64,000 nucleotides of DNA, taken from contig NZ_KB907786.1 of assembly GCF_000382205.1 (NCBI RefSeq), forward strand, positions 62,001-126,000, given 5' to 3'. The notes below the pieces were generated by a model that was not told the DNA's origin, did not search any database, and saw only the letters and a program-made list of their open reading frames with translations. Origin of the DNA: Dyadobacter beijingensis DSM 21582 (GTDB lineage: Bacteria > Bacteroidota > Bacteroidia > Cytophagales > Spirosomataceae). A program made the translations under genes and the position numbers. Positions 1 to 8,748 of this stretch are shown piece after piece. The stretch's first letter is position 1. Every line of letters begins with the position of its first letter.

Positions 1-825
1 GCCATTACGCCGCGCACGAAAGCGATCATTCCCGTGCATTTCGGCGGGTTGGCCTGCGATATGGAGGCCATCATGGGTATTGCGGAGCGGCATAACCTCA
101 AAGTGATCGAAGACGCAGCGCACGGGCATGGTGCCGAGTATAAGGGCAAAAAGCTGGGCTCCATCGGCCATGTGGGTAGTTTCAGTTTCCAGTCTTCCAA
201 AAACCTGACGTCCGGCGAAGGCGGCATCGTCATCACTAACGACGATGAATTGTACGCTACCATGCATTCCCTGCGCAACGTCGGCCGGATAGAGGGCGGG
301 CAATGGTACGAGCATTACAATCCCGGCTGCAACTACCGCATTACCCAAATGCAGGCCGTGCTGCTCACCGAACAACTCAAACGCCTGGAAGAACAAACCC
401 GGCGGCGGGATGCCAATGGATTGTATTTAAATGATTTGTTGGGAAAAATAGAAGGAATATCCCCTCTGAAACGCAATGAACATATTACATTGCACGGGTA
501 CCACATCTATATATTCAAATATGATGCGGCAAAATTCGGCGGACTGCCTAAAACAGAATTTGCGGCCATGCTCGCTGCCGAAGGCGTGCCGAGTTTCAAA
601 GGTTATCCGCATCCGCTGTACAAGCAGCCCCTTTTTCAGAACAAAACCTGGATGTGTTACGCCATTCCAGACACGGCCAACTACTCAAGAACACATTGCC
701 CGGTGGCCGAACAAGCCTGTGATACCGACGCCGTCTGGATTCTCCAACACGCCATGCTGGGAAAGCAGGAGGATATGGAAGCCTTTGCGAGCGCAATTTT
801 AAAAATTCAGGAGGCGGTCAGATAG
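1..825 (+). CDS. DegT/DnrJ/EryC1/StrS family PLP aminotransferase (5' truncated)
   Basis: The gene is open from the first base of the window (A-I-T-P-R-T-K-A-I-I-P-V-H at the fragment start), so the beginning is missing, probably about 100 residues given the usual 360-400 of the family. The fragment shows the PLP-aspartate region IEDAAHGHGA (Asp near fragment residue 38) and the Schiff-base lysine in FSFQSSKNLTSGEGG (Lys near residue 67). This family transfers an amino group from glutamate to keto sugars for surface polysaccharides or antibiotics, or acts on related sugar substrates. The GTG at base 34 is an internal valine and not the start. The substrate cannot be assigned and the upstream neighbours are not visible. 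Confidence 0.9.
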   Translation, partial: AITPRTKAIIPVHFGGLACDMEAIMGIAERHNLKVIEDAAHGHGAEYKGKKLGSIGHVGSFSFQSSKNLTSGEGGIVITNDDELYATMHSLRNVGRIEGGQWYEHYNPGCNYRITQMQAVLLTEQLKRLEEQTRRRDANGLYLNDLLGKIEGISPLKRNEHITLHGYHIYIFKYDAAKFGGLPKTEFAAMLAAEGVPSFKGYPHPLYKQPLFQNKTWMCYAIPDTANYSRTHCPVAEQACDTDAVWILQHAMLGKQEDMEAFASAILKIQEAVR

Positions 826-839
826 CCGAATGCCTCCTG
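808..839. terminator. Inverted repeat spanning the aminotransferase stop codon
   Basis: CAGGAGGC (808-815) pairs perfectly with GCCTCCTG (832-839) around a 16-base loop that contains the TAG stop at 823-825. It lies between convergent genes, so it may end transcription from both sides. There is no T-run, so a classical intrinsic terminator is not certain. Confidence 0.45.
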
Positions 840-849
840 TGCAACCCGC

Positions 850-1365
850 TTACAGCTCCTTGCGCATCATAATATCGGTTTGAATGTCGGTCCCGAGCGT
901 AAAAAGGTGCTTATCAAATTCCACGAAACCATTTCGTTTATAAAAACCGATCGCCTTTTCATTTTCCTCCCACACGCCCAGCCATACATACGTGTACGCA
1001 TGCGCACGGGCGATTTCAATGGCCTTGTCATAAAAAAGCTGCCCGATTTTCTGCCCCTGCCATGCTTGAAGGACATATATGCGCTCGATTTCCAATGCGG
1101 TATCGTCTTTCAGTTCGCTTTGCGCGGCGCCATGGTTGATTTTGAGATAACCGATCAGCTTGTCGCCCTCGTAGGCGAGATGGAATTCTGAATGCGGGTT
1201 GCCGAGTTCGGACGCTACTTTGTCCAGACTGAAACCGGTTTTCAGGTAATTTGCCATGTTTTCCTCTGTATTGACAGATGCAAATGACTCATAAAAAGTG
1301 TCTATCCCGATTTGTCTGACGGTTTCCAGATCGTTGATGGTAGCTTGGATAAGTTGTATTGACAT
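850..1365 (-). CDS. GNAT family N-acetyltransferase
   Basis: A 171-residue protein of the Gcn5-related acetyltransferase fold. The central IERIYVLQAWQGQKIGQLFY stretch is the family's beta-4/acetyl-CoA pyrophosphate loop (Q/RxxGxG/A type, here QGQKIG), followed by WLGVWEENEKAIGFYKRNGF, the conserved C-terminal strand and helix. It presumably acetylates a small molecule or protein amine in the cytoplasm. The start codon lies one base after the stop of the macroglobulin gene, so the two are probably co-transcribed and translationally coupled. The substrate is unknown. Confidence 0.88.
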   Translation of the reverse strand: MSIQLIQATINDLETVRQIGIDTFYESFASVNTEENMANYLKTGFSLDKVASELGNPHSEFHLAYEGDKLIGYLKINHGAAQSELKDDTALEIERIYVLQAWQGQKIGQLFYDKAIEIARAHAYTYVWLGVWEENEKAIGFYKRNGFVEFDKHLFTLGTDIQTDIMMRKEL

Positions 1366-1366
1366 G

Positions 1367-4300
1367 TTACTTCATTGGTAATGCTTTCAGTCTGACACCC
1401 TCGCTATGGGCAGTGAACTCCGGCGCGTACATGCTTTGGATCGTGGTGATACCATTGCTGAAATCGCCTTCATGCGTTATAAAAAGCGGATATTCGAATA
1501 CATAAGTTCCTTTTCGTAATGCATGGAAGAAGAAATTGGTGCTCGCGTCGCGGGTGCTCTCGTAATAGCCGAGGCCGCCCTGCCAGCGGTAGCCACTCAG
1601 CACATTCACCGGCTCAAGACCCGACGCCCGCATGTCTTTCATATGCACATATTCCATATCGCGGTCTACGCGCAGCTCTATGCGGACCTTTATTTTATCC
1701 CCCACATTCACGGCATCGCCTTCACGCACGGGCGTGAGGACCGGGCCGTTATCGGTATTTTTTTCGATAAATAGCTGTTTGGAGAGTTTTAGCGGCGTTT
1801 CGGCGAAGGTAATTTTATCGAGATCTTCGAAATATTGCCAGTAGATGGCGCCCCAGGTGGGGAGTTGCGCGGCACCGGCAGAGGCTCGCACGGATACCTG
1901 AATGTCGCCCATCCCAGGCCTCACTGCCTCGGGACCAAGCGAACGTTTGAAATAACCCGTCCCTGCTTCTTCCGCATCGGCATTGGTGCCGATTTGCACG
2001 TCACCCAGCTTCACCGTGGCCGCCGGGCTTTCCGCCAGCCAATAACTGCCTTGCAGCAGTAAGGCATAGCAGGCCTCGGCTGTGGCTTTGGTGCTTTCCC
2101 AATGGCTGGTCTGCTTGTTTTTAAGCAGCCAAGTTTTCAGTTCATTCACCGTACTCGCATCTTTGCCCGCTTCCTGGAATGCCTCGATGAGCAATGCCTG
2201 GCGCTCGATGGGCGACTCGTGCCACCACCATCCGCGCTGGGCATCCTTCCAGTACATGCCTAATTCTTCACTGCGAATCGCCTTTTGTCTCAGCGATTCA
2301 AGGATTTCGCCGGCCGTCTGCCTGTCACCCGACCGTTCCAGCACGAGCGCGATCATCCCTTGCAGCATTTTGGAATGGCTGATCCAGCTCGCTTTGGCAC
2401 GTTGGCGATGATGCCGATAAGCCTCATCGGAAGCCGGTGCCACGGGTTTGGTCGGGAAAAAGCTGCGCATGTACAGGTACTGGATCGCGTACGGGTCGGG
2501 CGTGTGCTTCGCCAGATCGACTTTACTACGGAGCAGCGCTTCATAATCCTCTTTCAGGCGGGCATCTAGGTAGGGCAGTGCCTTGTCGAGCAATTTCGCG
2601 GTTTCCCGCTCCTGTTCAGGCGTGAATGCATTCATTTTCTTCAAATGGCCGATGCCGGTCACAATGTACTGGGTAATGTACCGGTCGTCGGGCCCGCCTT
2701 TGAACCACGGGAACCCGCCGTTGGGGTTTTGCATCTCCTGCAATTTCAGCAATGCCCGCTCCTGCTCGTTGCCCATCCGCACGAGGTCGAACAGCAATGC
2801 GATGTTCTTTTTCTGTGCTGATTCCGATTTGGCGGCCATAACCCAGGGTGTTTCTTCAAGCAGCAATGCTTTCAGCTCCTGGTTTTTGGATAAATTACTT
2901 TGCAATGCGGTGGTATCGAGCGTTTTCCATCGGCTGAAAACCTGTGCGATCCTTGGCGAACTGCGCACAATATGCCCCGCAATCGCATTGGCGTAATACC
3001 GGCTCCAAGTCTGTTCGGCGCATTCATGAGGGTATTCCATCAGGTAAGGCAATGCCTGGATCGCGTACCACGACGGGTTGCTCGTAAACTCCACCGTCAC
3101 CGACTGGTGTGCGAGCGTTGCCGATTTATCCGAATTTTTTAGTTTTTCAAATGTAAAACTCCGGTCGCCATTGCCGCGGGTGTAAATGGGCAGGCTTTCG
3201 GTGACCAGCATTCGGTTGGGCAGCACGGGCAGCACATTTTCCTCGCCATCCGATAAGTCGCCCGATTGCGCCGTCGCCCGCCAGGTAAGCATTCCCGTAA
3301 ATCCTTTGGGGATTTTTATGTCAAAAAAGAGAATGGTGCTTTGCCCGGGAGCGACGGTGAATGCCTTTTCCGACGCGTTGTTGGCCAGTTTGGTGTCGAT
3401 GTTTTCACCGGTTTCACTGTCGGATAGCGTTAAAATCGCATTGCCTTTCAGCTCGTGGCTGGCCAGGTTGGCGATTTTGACGGGGAAGCTCAGCCGGTCG
3501 CCTTCGCGCATGAAGCGGGGTGCATTGGGCTGCACCATCAGCTCCTTTTGGGTCACGATTTCTTTGGACGAATAGCCGAACGCAAGCGCTTTCGTGTGCG
3601 CGAACGCCTGGAATTTCCATCGCGTGAGCGCCTCGGGCAATGTGAATGAGAAGGTAATATCGCCCTTAGCGTCTGTTTTCAGATTGGGAAGGAAGAAGGC
3701 CATTTCGTTGAAATTTTTGCGGGTAACGGTAACCCCAGGCTCGATTTTGGCCGGTTCGGGTACTTTTTTCTGCCCGCCGTAGCCTACCACCACCACTTCG
3801 CTCAGCGCGGGGTCGTTGGGCACGGGTGGCGCCATTTTGGCCTCCGCCACGGCGCCGGTAATTGCCATTTCCCGGCGCATGCGCTGCCCGCGCACGGTAG
3901 CGCCCGGGAGTCCGCCTCCAAGCGCAATGCCCAGGTTATGCGGGCCGTTCAGCTGGTCGAATGTCTTGTTGAAAGACTTGTGCGCCGGTCCGGCGCCATA
4001 TATCACCTGGGCAAACGCCGGGGTGAAGCTCACATTCCAGTTTTTATCATAGTAGTTCGTGTTATTCATCTGCCAGAACTCCGGCACGTTCCACTGGTAC
4101 ATATAAAGCTGGTCGAGCGAGGCGTCGTACATGCTGCCGAGCATTTCCGCCGCGACCTTGTCTTTATGCATTCCGCTGATTTTCACCTTCCAGGTTTCTT
4201 TGCTTCCCGGTAGTGTCTTGTCTCGGAACGTCTCGTAAGCGATTTTCAGCTGTTTGTTTGTCCACGGCACCACAATCGGCTCCATATGGCTGTAAACGCG

Positions 4301-7300
4301 GTTGTTTTTCACAAACAAATAATGGACAAAATACCCGCCGCGGTCTTTTTCGATGGCTCCGAACTGAAATGTCCGGATCTGCCGGTCGATGCCCGAGAAT
4401 GCAAACTGGTCTTTTTTATCAGACGCTGTATGACGGATCAAAAACACGTTTTCCGCGCTGGTACCTAATGCGAAGCTTGTTTTTTCACCTGGTTCAATAG
4501 ATTTGGCGCCGTCTGTCCAGAGGTAGGTGGGATAGGGTGGTTTGATTTGGGCCGGGGCGGTCAGTTCGAGATAGCGCACATCCGTAACTTCCTCGCCAGC
4601 GGTATTTTTGGCCGTAATCTGCATTTTGTAATACCCGGCAGGCAGGTTCAGGTCGGCGATGGAAACGGGGCTGTTCGAACCTAATTTTGCAGTTTTGATC
4701 ACCGGTTCTTCCGTCGGTTGCCAGTTCTCCATTTCGGTTTCAGCGTCATATTCATCGTGCGGGAAGAGCGAAACGAATTCATTTTTACGCATCACAAACA
4801 CATCCGGCCGGGCCCAGTAGCGCGGGCGGATCAGGCGGTTTTCGGGCACAATGCGAGTGAAGCGAATCGTCGCATTGGTCGCAACAGGCATTGCTGCGAG
4901 GTTTTCCGACTTGATATTCAGCGATTTGAAATCCGTGGCGCGTGCTTTCTTCGGAATCTCCGATTTTAACACAAATGACTTATAACCGGCCAGAACGACA
5001 ATCTCGCTGCTGCGGGTTTCGCCATTCAGGTCGGTAATGTCGGCGTGAACGGTGTATTCAAACACCGGATCAAGGTTGCGGCCCATGCCCAAATCGGGCA
5101 TCGCTTCGAAATCCAGCGCAAATTTACCTGAGGCGTCGGTCACTGTTTCACCGTGGGCGATCTCCTTCGATTCCAGCATCGGCGCAAAGCGCTTCCACAG
5201 CCACGGATACATCACCCGCGGATAGCGCACCACGCGGTACTTCACATTCGCCTCACCGATGGTATTGCCCGCATAGGCCAGCGCCGTGCCCGTCACATGG
5301 ATCATGTCGCCGACTTTATAGCTGTTTTTCAATGTATCAAATGCTACCTCGAAACGCGGCCGTTTGTATTCTTCCACTTTAAAAGAAACCTGCGAATTCT
5401 CTGCCGAAATACTGAAATCGCCCGTCAGGCCATTCTGCGGAAGCGTGAAACTTCCTGAGAAGCTGCCGTACTCGTTCACCCGGTGGTCGGCAGTGTGAAA
5501 TTCGCTGCCATTGGCATCGCGTGCCGCCACTTCGATCACATATTTCCGGTTTTTCAGCACCTCTTTTCCTTTCCGGGCGATCCCCTTGTAGTAAACCGTT
5601 TGCCCCGGCCGGTAAATGCCGCGGTCGGTGAAGAGGAAGATCTGGTCAATGTCCTCGTCTTCATTTTCATCGCCGGTGAACTGGTAATGGTACCGAGGGC
5701 GGTTTTGGCGGATAAACAGGTGGTCGTCGCCGTGGGTAATTTCAGGGATCAAATCGAACGGGCTGCCCGGTTTAGTCTCGTACGCGACGACAAACTGGCC
5801 ATTCGCGTCGGTTTTGTGGAAAGCGTCTTTGATATACCCGTATTTCCGGCGGGTATTGTTGTAGGAATGCCGCCAAAGCTGGACGCTTGCACCGGCAATG
5901 GGCTGCCCGCTGTCCCGGTCGAGCACGAAATAGTGGTCCGATTTGGCGATATAGCTCAGGTTAGAAATATGGAAAAGCTGCGCCGCCAGGATGGTTTGGC
6001 CATGCTGGAAGGCTTCATCCGTGCCGGCGAGCAGGATATAGTCGCCTATCGGCAGGGCGTCGATCTTGATTTCCACGCTGTGCTGCTGGAAGTCGCGGGT
6101 GTCGGGGAGCGTTTGCGTCCACGTACGCATGGCGCGAGCGGCGGTGAGGTTTTTGAATTTGCTCTGATAGTCATCTTCCTCAAAACCCGCGATAGCCGCC
6201 GCATCGGCCCTGATCAGCCTGAAATGGAGCATTGGAATGTTCTTGAAAGTCACCAATGCGAGCAACGGCTTCTTTGGAAGGCCCGCGCGCTCGGTGGTGA
6301 TCGTCAGCTGCTTGCTCCGAATCGCGTTGAGGAGGTTGTATGCATTGATCCCGCCTTCCGTTTCAGGATTTTCGGCGATGACCTTCTCGCATATCGCCGC
6401 GGCTTTCTCATTTTCGAACCGGTATGTCGTGTCCTTGCCCGCCTGGTAGCGGTTGCCGAGCTCGTGATGCCACGCAGCTTTCAGGTACCAGGCCTGCGCA
6501 GCGGCCGGGGCGGTCTGGTACTGATCGGCCAGATGGTTGACCGACATATAATACAGCGAGTCCTTATCCGGGTGCACCGACTTTTGCCGCACATATTGGA
6601 GTCGCGCCAGGTCCACGTCGATCAGCGCGTCGGGCGCGTCATCTTCCAGGTGGAATGCGATCAGTTTCTGGTACAGCAGAAGCGCCTGATGTTCCAGCGA
6701 GGCCGAATCCCTGGTCTCGAATTTCCGGTGCACAAAATCCGCCGCGGGATCGAATGCCGAGGCGGTAGCGATCTCAAATGCGTATGCCGGCTTTTTGAGC
6801 GTTTGCTCATCGGAAGAAAAGTAGGTCAAGGCCCTCGACGCGAGCAGATCGTACAACGTGGGGCGAAGCTTGCGCATATTTCCCTTGATAATCAGCGCGT
6901 CGTAGGGTTCAAGCTCGGTTTTTTTCAGTAACGCTTCTTCCCGGATCGATTCGAGAAACAGCCCGCCGATTTTCCGGTAAAAATCCTCGGTTCCCCAGGT
7001 TGCCAGGTCATTTTTATCAAAATTCACCGTGGCCGTGCGGTCGTAGAGCTGCCAGCGGATGCTCAGGAAGTAGGCATAATACTGCGAGGCGATCAGGCTT
7101 TGGAATATGGCCCTCGCCTGTCCGCTCGTGGCAGGCAGCTCCTTTTCGAGCTCGGCAATGGATGTTTCGATGCTATTTTCGCGGTTTTCATTTTGTACAA
7201 AAACCATATACACCGAGGCCTTGATCACCTGCGCTTCCTGCTTTTCCTTCCTGGCAAGCTGGTAGATGGCCCGGATCTGTTCCAGCGCGTCCTTGTCGAG

Positions 7301-7438
7301 CCCCTTGCCGATCAGCTCGTCCACTGCCTTCCATTCTTTGCCGTAGTATTTGACCGGCGTTTGTCCGTGTGTGTGCATAGTTAATGATATGATGATGGTG
7401 ATTAACAGGCAGTAACCGGCCGTGTATATTATTTTCAT
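1367..7438 (-). CDS. Alpha-2-macroglobulin family protein (MG1-MG2 to thioester and receptor-binding regions)
   Basis: A 2023-residue exported protein with an N-terminal signal or membrane segment (about residues 5-22, then THGQTP). It has macroglobulin MG2-type domains (the FLFTDRGIYRPGQTVYYKGI block near residue 600 is diagnostic), an A2M/ANATO-like region, and the thioester motif C-A-E-Q in YPHECAEQTWSRYY near residue 1470. The alpha-alpha toroid and C-terminal receptor-binding-like region (Y-x-G-G-x-G-Y-Y-E-S) follow. Bacterial macroglobulins trap proteases in or near the periplasm. With the CxEQ cysteine and glutamine present, covalent trapping is plausible. Unlike the E. coli pair, no penicillin-binding protein 1C gene is adjacent. 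Near residues 1212-1224 it carries a SusC-like box, SEVVVVGYGGQKK, preceded by ITGAVA. That combination is unusual for a macroglobulin. Confidence 0.93.
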   Translation of the reverse strand: MKIIYTAGYCLLITIIISLTMHTHGQTPVKYYGKEWKAVDELIGKGLDKDALEQIRAIYQLARKEKQEAQVIKASVYMVFVQNENRENSIETSIAELEKELPATSGQARAIFQSLIASQYYAYFLSIRWQLYDRTATVNFDKNDLATWGTEDFYRKIGGLFLESIREEALLKKTELEPYDALIIKGNMRKLRPTLYDLLASRALTYFSSDEQTLKKPAYAFEIATASAFDPAADFVHRKFETRDSASLEHQALLLYQKLIAFHLEDDAPDALIDVDLARLQYVRQKSVHPDKDSLYYMSVNHLADQYQTAPAAAQAWYLKAAWHHELGNRYQAGKDTTYRFENEKAAAICEKVIAENPETEGGINAYNLLNAIRSKQLTITTERAGLPKKPLLALVTFKNIPMLHFRLIRADAAAIAGFEEDDYQSKFKNLTAARAMRTWTQTLPDTRDFQQHSVEIKIDALPIGDYILLAGTDEAFQHGQTILAAQLFHISNLSYIAKSDHYFVLDRDSGQPIAGASVQLWRHSYNNTRRKYGYIKDAFHKTDANGQFVVAYETKPGSPFDLIPEITHGDDHLFIRQNRPRYHYQFTGDENEDEDIDQIFLFTDRGIYRPGQTVYYKGIARKGKEVLKNRKYVIEVAARDANGSEFHTADHRVNEYGSFSGSFTLPQNGLTGDFSISAENSQVSFKVEEYKRPRFEVAFDTLKNSYKVGDMIHVTGTALAYAGNTIGEANVKYRVVRYPRVMYPWLWKRFAPMLESKEIAHGETVTDASGKFALDFEAMPDLGMGRNLDPVFEYTVHADITDLNGETRSSEIVVLAGYKSFVLKSEIPKKARATDFKSLNIKSENLAAMPVATNATIRFTRIVPENRLIRPRYWARPDVFVMRKNEFVSLFPHDEYDAETEMENWQPTEEPVIKTAKLGSNSPVSIADLNLPAGYYKMQITAKNTAGEEVTDVRYLELTAPAQIKPPYPTYLWTDGAKSIEPGEKTSFALGTSAENVFLIRHTASDKKDQFAFSGIDRQIRTFQFGAIEKDRGGYFVHYLFVKNNRVYSHMEPIVVPWTNKQLKIAYETFRDKTLPGSKETWKVKISGMHKDKVAAEMLGSMYDASLDQLYMYQWNVPEFWQMNNTNYYDKNWNVSFTPAFAQVIYGAGPAHKSFNKTFDQLNGPHNLGIALGGGLPGATVRGQRMRREMAITGAVAEAKMAPPVPNDPALSEVVVVGYGGQKKVPEPAKIEPGVTVTRKNFNEMAFFLPNLKTDAKGDITFSFTLPEALTRWKFQAFAHTKALAFGYSSKEIVTQKELMVQPNAPRFMREGDRLSFPVKIANLASHELKGNAILTLSDSETGENIDTKLANNASEKAFTVAPGQSTILFFDIKIPKGFTGMLTWRATAQSGDLSDGEENVLPVLPNRMLVTESLPIYTRGNGDRSFTFEKLKNSDKSATLAHQSVTVEFTSNPSWYAIQALPYLMEYPHECAEQTWSRYYANAIAGHIVRSSPRIAQVFSRWKTLDTTALQSNLSKNQELKALLLEETPWVMAAKSESAQKKNIALLFDLVRMGNEQERALLKLQEMQNPNGGFPWFKGGPDDRYITQYIVTGIGHLKKMNAFTPEQERETAKLLDKALPYLDARLKEDYEALLRSKVDLAKHTPDPYAIQYLYMRSFFPTKPVAPASDEAYRHHRQRAKASWISHSKMLQGMIALVLERSGDRQTAGEILESLRQKAIRSEELGMYWKDAQRGWWWHESPIERQALLIEAFQEAGKDASTVNELKTWLLKNKQTSHWESTKATAEACYALLLQGSYWLAESPAATVKLGDVQIGTNADAEEAGTGYFKRSLGPEAVRPGMGDIQVSVRASAGAAQLPTWGAIYWQYFEDLDKITFAETPLKLSKQLFIEKNTDNGPVLTPVREGDAVNVGDKIKVRIELRVDRDMEYVHMKDMRASGLEPVNVLSGYRWQGGLGYYESTRDASTNFFFHALRKGTYVFEYPLFITHEGDFSNGITTIQSMYAPEFTAHSEGVRLKALPMK

Positions 7439-7674
7439 CGTTTCCTGAGGATTTTATGTTGATGTTCTTTTAAAGATAACAAAACGCCGCAGCGCTAAAA
7501 ACGGCATTTAGCTGCCGGAAAAGGTCATTCGTCAAACATCTTTGGAAAGTGCTATTTGTAGAAGTATAAAAACTCTACATTGCCCCTTTTTACAATATGA
7601 AGTATCTTTAAACAGGGCGTTTGCAGAAATATAATTAATTACTACTCTTCTTGAACGAATTTTATTTTTAGGTT

Positions 7675-8748
7675 ATGCGTACGATCATGTTGGTGGCGGG
7701 GATCATCGTCGCCCTGGTATTGGGGAAATTGTTTATTTTTTCAAAACCGGGTGAAGGCAAAGATTCCGATGCGAAAAAGGGCGGGGACGGAAAGAGTGCG
7801 AGGTCGTCCGGCGGAGCTGTGCCGGTGAATGTGTTTATCGTAGGAAAAGAGTCGATTGAAAACCAGATTTTTGCTTCGGGTACCGTGCTGCCCAACGAGG
7901 AAGTGAACCTGATGTCGGAAATATCGGGCCGGCTCGTGAAGCTCGACATCAAGGAGGGCGCTTACATTAACAAAGGCCAGCTGATCGCCAAAATCAATGA
8001 CCGCGAGCTTCGCGCGCAACTCCAGAAAATTGCCTACAACCAGGATTTAAGCAAAAAAATAGAGGCCCGGCAGCGCAAGCTGCTCAATGTAGAGGCCATT
8101 AACCTCGAAGAATACGATGTTACTTCGAACAATATCCGCGTGCTCGATGCGGAGAAAGAAGTAATCGAAGCGCAACTGGAAAAAACGGAGATCCGTGCGC
8201 CGTTCAGCGGTCGTATTGGATTGAAATTCATCAGCGAAGGCGCATTTCTGGCTCCGGGTACGCCCATCGTGACCATTGTACAAAGCAATCCGGTGAAAAT
8301 CGATTTCACCGTTCCTGAAAAATACAGCCCGAGCATCCGGGTAGGCGGCACCGTGAAGTTCAACCTGGACGGAGACCCGTCGACATTCAGTGCCAAAATC
8401 CTGGCCGTTGACCCGAAAGTGGACGAAAACCTGCGCACATTGCGCGTGCGGGCACTTGCCAACAACCCGGAAGGCCGCTTCGTGCCCGGCATGTTTGTGA
8501 AGGTACTGGCCGACCTCGACGCCAACCGCGCGGCGATGATGATCCCTACCGAAGCCATTGTGCCTGTTTTGAAGGGTAAAAAAGTGTTTGTCGTGAAAGA
8601 AGGCAAGGCGCAGGAAGTTATGGTCACCACCGGCTTGCGCACCGATAAGCGGATCCAGATCATCGACGGCCTGAAGCCCGGCGACTCGCTGATCACGTCG
8701 GGTATCATTGCCATCAAACCTAACGCCGCCGTGAAGGTCAAACTATGA
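7675..8748 (+). CDS. RND efflux periplasmic adaptor (HlyD/AcrA-type membrane fusion protein)
   Basis: A 357-residue protein with an N-terminal membrane anchor (about residues 3-23) and no lipobox. It has the split biotinyl-lipoyl domain (EVNLMSEISGRLVKLDIKEG and EIRAPFSGRIGLKFISEGAF), a short coiled hairpin between the halves (about residues 125-170), a beta-barrel (VKIDFTVPEKY) and a membrane-proximal domain ending AIKPNAAVKVKL. It links the inner-membrane pump to an outer-membrane channel. Its stop overlaps the pump's start in ATGA, which indicates one operon. No outer-membrane factor or regulator gene is beside it. The 236 bases upstream are AT-rich and hold a short GTAGA/TCTAC inverted repeat near 7560 that might be an operator. 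Confidence 0.93.
   Translation: MRTIMLVAGIIVALVLGKLFIFSKPGEGKDSDAKKGGDGKSARSSGGAVPVNVFIVGKESIENQIFASGTVLPNEEVNLMSEISGRLVKLDIKEGAYINKGQLIAKINDRELRAQLQKIAYNQDLSKKIEARQRKLLNVEAINLEEYDVTSNNIRVLDAEKEVIEAQLEKTEIRAPFSGRIGLKFISEGAFLAPGTPIVTIVQSNPVKIDFTVPEKYSPSIRVGGTVKFNLDGDPSTFSAKILAVDPKVDENLRTLRVRALANNPEGRFVPGMFVKVLADLDANRAAMMIPTEAIVPVLKGKKVFVVKEGKAQEVMVTTGLRTDKRIQIIDGLKPGDSLITSGIIAIKPNAAVKVKL

Noticed and set aside
5483..6931. A 482-codon open frame opposite the macroglobulin gene
   Set aside because: It lies wholly antisense to a well-supported gene, has no recognised domain, and follows its codon pattern. Long antisense frames are expected at this GC.
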